NCBI GenBank assembly: GCA_015143295.1 | Contig: CM026555.1 | Span: 620,001 to 684,000, forward strand | DNA length: 64,000 nucleotides | Direction of reading: 5' to 3' | Source: Tetracentron sinense | Taxonomy: Eukaryota > Streptophyta > Magnoliopsida > Trochodendrales > Trochodendraceae | Part shown: positions 58,350-64,000 of the stretch, one piece after another | Numbering within the stretch: position 1 is the stretch's first letter | How the letters are laid out: every line of letters starts with the position of its first letter | Program-made: the position numbers and the translations under genes | Notes under the pieces: generated by a model | The model's input: the letters and a program-made list of their open reading frames with translations, nothing else | Told to the model about the DNA's origin: nothing | Database searches by the model: none

Positions 58350-59271
58350 ATGGTCGGGGCAATCCGAAAGCTCGACAGGTATGTAAAAACCCTAGGCTTT
58401 CTCTATTTCTTTCTAAATGGTCCTTGATTGCAACTTGTACCCTTTCCTCATCAATACCATTTCAGATCTTCATGAAACTTTTGATTCACACCTGCATTTC
58501 TATTCTAAGTATTTCTTTGGTTACGAGCCACCTGAGATTTTACCGTTTGTTTCGGATTTTCATTTTCATTTTTTTTTCTATCTATTGCATTTCGTAAATT
58601 ACCTTAAAATCCAATTGTATCTGGGATTCTTTTGCATTGTTGGAAAGTGAAATTTCCTAGAAAGAAAGGGATTTAATATGAGGTTACGTGGATGCAGAAG
58701 AGGGAAGAATGATGGAGACTGCGTAGAACTCTGATGCATTTTGTGCAATTTAAATTTATAGAAGGGCTGCAATGGCTAAAGAGTCGACTCAGAGAACGCT
58801 ATCTGTATACCTTTACATCCCCAATATCATTGGTATGCTTTCTTATGTTTTCTGTTGATTTTGTTCCGTCTCTTAGCTCTACTTTTTCAAGCCATCCAAG
58901 GGAAGATTATATATATATATATATATATTTCAGTTTCATATCTCCTGTATCGACAGTTCACATTTAATGAACCTCATTATTCTTCATCGCCTCTTATTAT
59001 GGTGCCTCACAAGTTCCATGTGTAATTTCTGGCAGGATACATAAGAATTCTCATGAACTGCGTTGCATTTGTCATATGCTTTTCCCACAAAAAACTCTTC
59101 TCCATTCTCTATTTTATCAGGTGATCATTAATTCATCACAACTCCCTTCAAATTATGTGCTTTTATAGCCTTCACTTATTGTAGAACAATGAGTATAAAA
59201 TGATAGATTATGTGGTTTCAGCTTTGTCTGTGATGGCATAGATGGTTGGTTCGCCCGCAAATTTAATCAAG
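58350..59271 (+). CDS. PIS: phosphatidylinositol synthase (CDP-DAG-inositol phosphatidyltransferase), partial
   Basis: Makes phosphatidylinositol from CDP-diacylglycerol and inositol in the ER membrane. Exons read from GT/AG borders: 58,350-58,378, 58,762-58,832, 59,036-59,120 and 59,222-59,271, all joining in frame. Exon 2 gives MAKESTQRTLSVYLYIPN, the PIS N-terminus (known plant proteins start MAKK.....LSVYLYIPNI(V/I)GY). Exon 3 gives YIRILMNCVAFVICFSHKK (first membrane helix). Exon 4 gives FVCDGIDGWFARKFNQ, the start of the CDP-alcohol phosphatidyltransferase motif D-G-x2-A-R. The rest (G-x3-D-x3-D and later helices) is not found downstream. The ATG at 58,350 is in frame with the usual start at 58,772 and would add 14 residues; which one is used is open. 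About 78 of roughly 225 residues are present. Confidence 0.9.
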
Positions 59272-60659
59272 GTACAGTTGGATTAATTCTATCATCACCA
59301 ACAGTATGTTTGTTGCTTTAGGTATCTGAGAGTATGCTTAAAATTGAGTTGGTAATTTTGTTAGATATAGCAAACTATTATTCATTGCCATGTGAATTTC
59401 TTTTCCAGAAGATGTTTAGCTTTGAAGAACAATGAGAAATGTTTAGAGGAAATTAGAAGTAGTGGGGAATACTTGTTAAAGAGGAGTGAGGAAATGTCCC
59501 AATCCCATACGTGTTACTCACTTACTCTAAGTCGTGGCTGGAGCGACTCATTTTAGCTACCATATCAACTCAGTTTAATGTCATATGCTGAAAGCCTGAA
59601 AACCTACTGCTTAGAATTGTTTTTAGGCTAGCACTTCCTTTTAAGTTCTTTAATACTTTGCAGTCTAAACCTAAGCCTACGCCTACGCCTACGCCAAGAT
59701 CTTAATTACCAACAGAAATCCGTTGCCCTCAAATGTGTACTCATGCATTTGTATCATAGTTTCCGGGAAGCTATGTACAGGGTGGGAAGCTCGCTTCCCA
59801 GAAAGCTCGTTTCCCAAACTCGCTTCTTAGGAAACTCGCTTCCATCGCGTCTCATCTATTAGTCAAAAGGAGCTGTATGGTGAAGTAATGTGGTAGACCA
59901 CAATGTATAGCCTAGAGTGTAGACTCTAAGCAAGTATTGTCGGTTTGAAACTTAAGACACCCACTTTTCCACAAAAATCTCATGTAAGATAAAATCAAAG
60001 ATATAACTACTCATAAATAACATAATGAGAATGAGGAGCTTATATCTCATTTTTTGCTTCCCATTTCCTAAGGTGTTTTTGAGTCTCACTTTCGCTTTGC
60101 TTCTCGTTTTCGCTTTGTTTCTTGTTTTCGCTTCTCACTCTGGTAACTATGGTTTATATTTCTCTTACTTTATTAAAAATGACAAATAGAGAGCTACAAT
60201 GACTAACTAGTTCTTATTTTTCTTCCATGTCTTATCTTTCCTGGGGTTTCCTGCATAAGAGGCCTGATGTTATACTTCATCCTCAATTTAACCTAAACTA
60301 ATGCTAATCACATAATTAACGTTAAACAAACTCTGAACCAAACCCTTGATATAATATTAAATAGAAATGTGATATAAAGATTGAATCAAACAAGCAACAT
60401 TAATCCAAAATCTGAAGTTGAACTGAACCTTGAACAGAACTTGGATAAAACATTGAATCCAAAATCTGAACTGAACCTTAAACGTAACATAGGTAAAAGA
60501 TTGAATAGTTATCTGAATGTAACATTGAACTAAATTTGATTGAAACATTAAACAGAAATCCAATCCAGTGTTTTAAAAGTCAAAAACTCGAATTGACTTA
60601 GAACGTTGCCAAGTTGAGTCGACTCGAAACTCAATCAAAATTTGTCTGAGTAATGACAC

Positions 60660-60701
<42 letters not shown>

Positions 60702-61150
60702 GTTCTTTTATAAAAATTATCTAGATGGGACGACGTTGACTATTGTTGATAAAAAAATCAGCCTGACCATGGGATCATAACCATCCAATTCATGGACTTT
60801 CTCGAGACCATTTTCATCAATTGTTTAAAAGAATGCAATAGATTATGTGATGTAGAACTGGTGACTGGTGAATTTTGAAAATAGTTAGATAAAAAGATAT
60901 TTGGTTGCCAAAAGAAGAAGTAGCCTATTTCTGCACGACCCAACTTCTGACGGGTGTAGTTTTGTGCTCAGGAGTCAGAATTGCTATTGTTATATATCAT
61001 TGAAAAGCAATAGACATGGCCTAGGGACGCAAGGGTTTGGTCTAGAAGCCACAATAGACGATTTGCAATGAGACCACTCCTATAGTCCTTCATTTCTACT
61101 CATTACTGTTTCCTCATAGGTCGATTTGGAATCCAATCATTCTTTTGAAG
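59272..61150 (+). other. intron 4 or 3' remnant, no exon seen
   Basis: Follows the splice donor GTACAG at 59,272. I searched by eye for the next PIS exon (VSTFGAVLDMVTDR-like) and did not find it. Contains short repeats (CTCGCTTCC at 59.78-59.85 kb; TTTTCGCTT at 60.08-60.14 kb; TTGAACTGAACC-type words at 60.35-60.56 kb) and a (TA)n tract at 60,666-60,702. Confidence 0.5.
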
Positions 61151-61204
61151 GTATCTTATTTTCTTTAGACTGCGATTTTAGATAAGATTCTCACTTGCGA
61201 TAAC

Positions 61205-61700
61205 TTAAAAAAAAAGTAGAGGATGGTTAATTGTTGCTTTCTACGCCTTCGTATGGAAGAATCCGTGGAACACTTGGTCTTATACTTCCCTATTGTATAT
61301 AGGATTTGAGGATATTTTCTATCCCTTCTATGAGTGGATTCGGTCTTCCCTTCATCCTTTCAAATTTTTTATCTTGTTGGTCTAGGGTGAATATGGATGG
61401 TGCACGGCGGGTGCTTTGGGCTGTTTTGCCAAGGACTATCTCATGGACGATTTGGAAAGAAATGAATTTGAGAGTCTTTGAAGACTCACTTTCCCTCTAC
61501 TTGGTTGTGCTTAAGTAACAAACATTTAGTCTTACATTGGTGTTCGATCCGTTGAAGAAACTTTGATTTGGGAGAGTATCTTGAGTGAGATTGGTCCTAA
61601 GGAATTCTTTTGTTCTAAGGAATTTGTACTGATCAGAGTTACTCCTCAGTCCTCACTCCCTTGTTCTCTTTTGTTGGAGTTTATTGCTTCGTAAACTCCT
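61205..61700 (+). pseudogene. LINE 3' fragment (zinc-finger RT-associated region)
   Basis: Readable with frame changes: MVNCCFLCLRMEESVEHLVL, the C-C-x2-C..(E)S.(E)HL.L..P motif of plant LINE ends, followed by LWAVLPRTISWTIWKEMNLR and VFEDS. This corresponds to the usual 'W...P..I.W.IWKERN.R.FED' block. No RT and no target duplication were identified. It is a different copy and strand from the LINE at 51.5-53.9 kb. Confidence 0.65.
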
Positions 61701-62784
61701 CAGTATATTCACTATTGTAATTTATTTTCTATATATGCAATATGCTTGAGTACCGATCAAATAAAATCGACGAGACCTATCAATGTCTGATGATGAGAAT
61801 CCATTGGACCTTGGTGTGACATTGCAAAACGAGATCGCTTAGAGGGTCAAAACGTAGTTTGAACTAGTTTTTTTAACTATATTTAAGTAAATTTTGTCTT
61901 ATTGTGTATGCCCGTTTTGAGTTTCCTAAGTCTAGTTCGGTCCGAAAACCCTTAAATTAAGAATTTATTAAGTGATTAGTCCATTTTTATATGGAAACTT
62001 ACTATTTATTTTAAGTTCTAATTAGGATGTATTTAAGTTGCTATTTAAAGGAGTTTTTCAGTTTTGATCAGTATAGAACTTTGATTCCTTTAGGTTGTTG
62101 CATTCTTTTGGCAGAACTTCAGTAGTCAGAAACATTAATGTTTCGAAACAATGAAAATTCAGAACTTTGAATGTTCCAGACCTCTTAAGTTTGTTGTTCT
62201 TTTGACACGGAACTTTTTGGCTAAAAATCCAAAACTTTAAATTGATTCTTCTTTTGACATGGAATATTGTTGGGTGTAACTTTTGTAATTAAAAAAAAGG
62301 ATAGTCTTTATGATGATGTTGAAATGGATATATCTTACAATACTTTGATACAATATTTTTTGACATTTACCAAAACTCGAATAGCTGCTTACAACGTTCA
62401 TGATTAACATACCTCTAATCCCAAATTTTGACTTCTGCTTCAATCAGTTTTTCGGAATCATCCCAGCCAAATCGTACCCAATCAACCATTTATTTATTTA
62501 TTATTATTATAGTGTTCTCTTTCTTCAAATGCTTATAATGCTCTTGAGACTTTTATATGTTTTTCCTTGTGGAATCAAGATTGGTTCTTAAAGGGAGACA
62601 ATGATTTCTTCTTCTATTCAGCTTCATGTTTCAGACTGCGTAAGTTGATATCAAAGTGAAGTTTCTCCTCGGTTCGATGTCTTCAAGCAATTGAAGTAAC
62701 AACAATCCTACAAGTACTACCTGGAGAATGAAGCCATGACAGTAGCAGCGTTTAAACAAGAATTAAAAATACAGTTTCAGATGA
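61701..62784. other. AT-rich DNA, no gene seen
   Basis: Stops in all frames and no recognisable content. Confidence 0.4.
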
Positions 62785-63095
62785 TGTATCGGGCTTATGC
62801 GTATCAATTTCATTATCGGTTACGCATGACACGGATAATTTTTTCTTTTTAAAAAAATCAAATTGAATTTAAAAAGAAATCAAATGAGTTATAGGAACCA
62901 AATTTATCAAAAATAAAGTCATGGAAGGTAACTCAAAGACAAAGTAGCAAACACAATTACACTTACACTTTAAATGAAAACATAAATAACTAATAAACGA
63001 TATGTATCGCCCGTTTTGTATCAATATAAATATCGTATGGGGGGCTACCGAAACCTATAATTATCGCCCGTTTCGTATCGGTTTCGACGATTTTA
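62785..63095. repeat. unnamed repeat rich in CCGTTTCGTATCGG words
   Basis: Words such as GTATCGGTTTCGAC and TATCGCCCGTTT(C/T)GTATC recur within 300 bp. Similar GATACATATCGATATCGG-type text is at 50,720-50,900. No coding. Confidence 0.4.
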
Positions 63096-63104
63096 TTTCC
63101 ATGC

Positions 63105-64000
63105 CTTTATGGCTTTTCAGCGGGATAATCAACTATTGATGCAAGAGATGCAAGCAGTGTTTGCTCGACTCACCAATGCCTTGGAGCATGATCAGATCCA
63201 TGAAAACGAGTGACATGTGCTTGACGAAGAGGCTCGCGGTCGAGTGGCTCGTAGACCACCACTCCATGAAGGTGAGTCTAGTGATGAATAAGTTGATGAT
63301 ATTTCCTCCAACATAGGGGCAAGGTGTTTGGCAAAATCGGTACCATCTACTGAAGATGGACATTCCTGATTTCAATGGCCAACTTCACATCAATGACTTC
63401 CTTGATTGGCTGATTGAAGCAGAGGTTCTTCAATTATATGGAGATCTTTGAAGATAAGAGAGTAAAGTTAATAGCATACAAGCTGAAGAGGAGAACTTCG
63501 GCTTAGTGGGAGCAACTTCAACACTATCACGGCTTAGTGGGAGCAACTTCAACACTATCACGAACACAACAGATAAAGGCACTAATACAAACTTATCATC
63601 GGATGAGGCAACTAATGCAAGCGAGGTTTCTGCCAGTAGACTATAATCAAGTTTATTCCAGTAATATCAAAATTGCCGCAAATGGAGTCGATATGCGAAG
63701 GATTATCCATAAGAGTTTTACCCATTATCTTCACACAATGACTTGACAGAGACACAATCATAGCAAGTAGCAAGATTCACAGGTGGGTTGCCCATCGCAA
63801 TCCAAGACAAGGTTTTGAGGCAACCTGGTTGGAGTTTGGACCCTTAACGAGGCTGTTAAGTTGGTGACCAGGGTAGAGACGCAACTAAATAGACCTCCAG
63901 CTAGAGGCCCAGTTTTTGGGAGGGCCAACCCTGTCAATCCATCACAAGATACGACACAAACTCGCGGTAAAGATTTTGTTCGAATGCATGCTGAGCCATA
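63105..64000 (+). pseudogene. Ty3/gypsy gag fragment, runs off the window
   Basis: Frames in series give DIPDFNGQLHINDFLDWL, then EDKRVKLIAYKLKRR-type text and A..WEQLQ near 63,450-63,560, then RMRQLMQARFLPVDYNQVYS. After an ordinary frameshift comes a decayed SQQVARF.GGLP.AIQDKV segment near 63,770-63,830, then RVETQLNRPPA. This is the retrotransposon gag domain of chromovirus-type gypsy elements. Stops and shifts abound. A perfect tandem duplication of 31 bp lies at 63,499-63,560. No LTR is visible; the copy continues to the right. Confidence 0.8.

Noticed and set aside
1..64000. tRNA, rRNA or microRNA genes
   Set aside because: I saw no cloverleaf with A and B boxes, no rRNA segments and no convincing miRNA hairpin; the tRNA-like text is only primer binding sites. 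A tRNAscan or Infernal run would settle it.

Overview
This is nuclear DNA of a flowering plant. The evidence is one intron-containing, plant-type phosphatidylinositol synthase gene at the right end. It is surrounded by LTR retrotransposons of plant lineages (Ty1/copia, Athila-type and Tat-type Ty3/gypsy), an L1-type LINE and several MITEs. I see no bacterial, organellar or viral replicon. About 90% of the window is transposon-derived. Nearly all transposon genes carry stops or frameshifts, so apart from the host gene this is mostly a fossil record of nested insertions. Species cannot be told from the sequence.

Layout, left to right. (1) 1-6,169: intergenic DNA with four small MITE-like elements, a TA microsatellite and a broken copia gag-protease fragment. 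(2) 6,170-12,010: the 3' LTR and 3' untranslated tail of an old Tat-type element (minus strand), split by a 2.15-kb copia solo LTR with a perfect ATGTA target duplication. (3) 12,011-17,068: 3' LTR and body of a non-autonomous element with a 'putative plant transposon protein' pseudogene (PF20167-like), itself split by a 1.5-kb solo-LTR-like insertion. (4) 17,069-23,596: an Athila-like element (plus strand) with LTR, Asp-tRNA-type primer site and gag-protease, but no reverse transcriptase. Its 3' LTR is cut after about 110 bp. (5) 23,597-49,571: a copia element (minus strand) truncated inside integrase. Its gag is split by a complete 20,031-bp Tat element (24,842-44,872) with CTTAG target duplications, two LTRs, primer site, polypurine tract, DUF7745-like extra ORF, gag, protease, G-patch, RT, RNase H, archaeal-type RNase H and integrase. 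Its 3' UTR carries a dimeric satellite.

(6) 49,572-58,349: unassigned DNA, a 5'-truncated L1-type LINE with target duplication, then a hAT-like MITE holding a GGT repeat, a 3.09-kb solo LTR (TSD TAGGT) and a Mutator-type MITE with a perfect 9-bp duplication. (7) 58,350-64,000: the first four coding exons of phosphatidylinositol synthase. After these comes at least 4.7 kb without the missing C-terminal exons, holding a LINE fragment and a gypsy gag pseudogene that runs off the window.

Order of events that can be read: copia insertion, then the Tat element into copia gag, then a small LTR-type insertion into only one Tat LTR; separately, a PIF/Harbinger MITE entered the copia LTR. The Athila/copia junction at about 23,597 joins two truncated elements and looks like a large deletion scar. 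The most unusual signal is in the Tat 3' UTR: a satellite whose two alternating half-units keep the same hairpins with compensating base changes, and a stem-loop beside the polypurine tract that is also kept in the second Tat copy.
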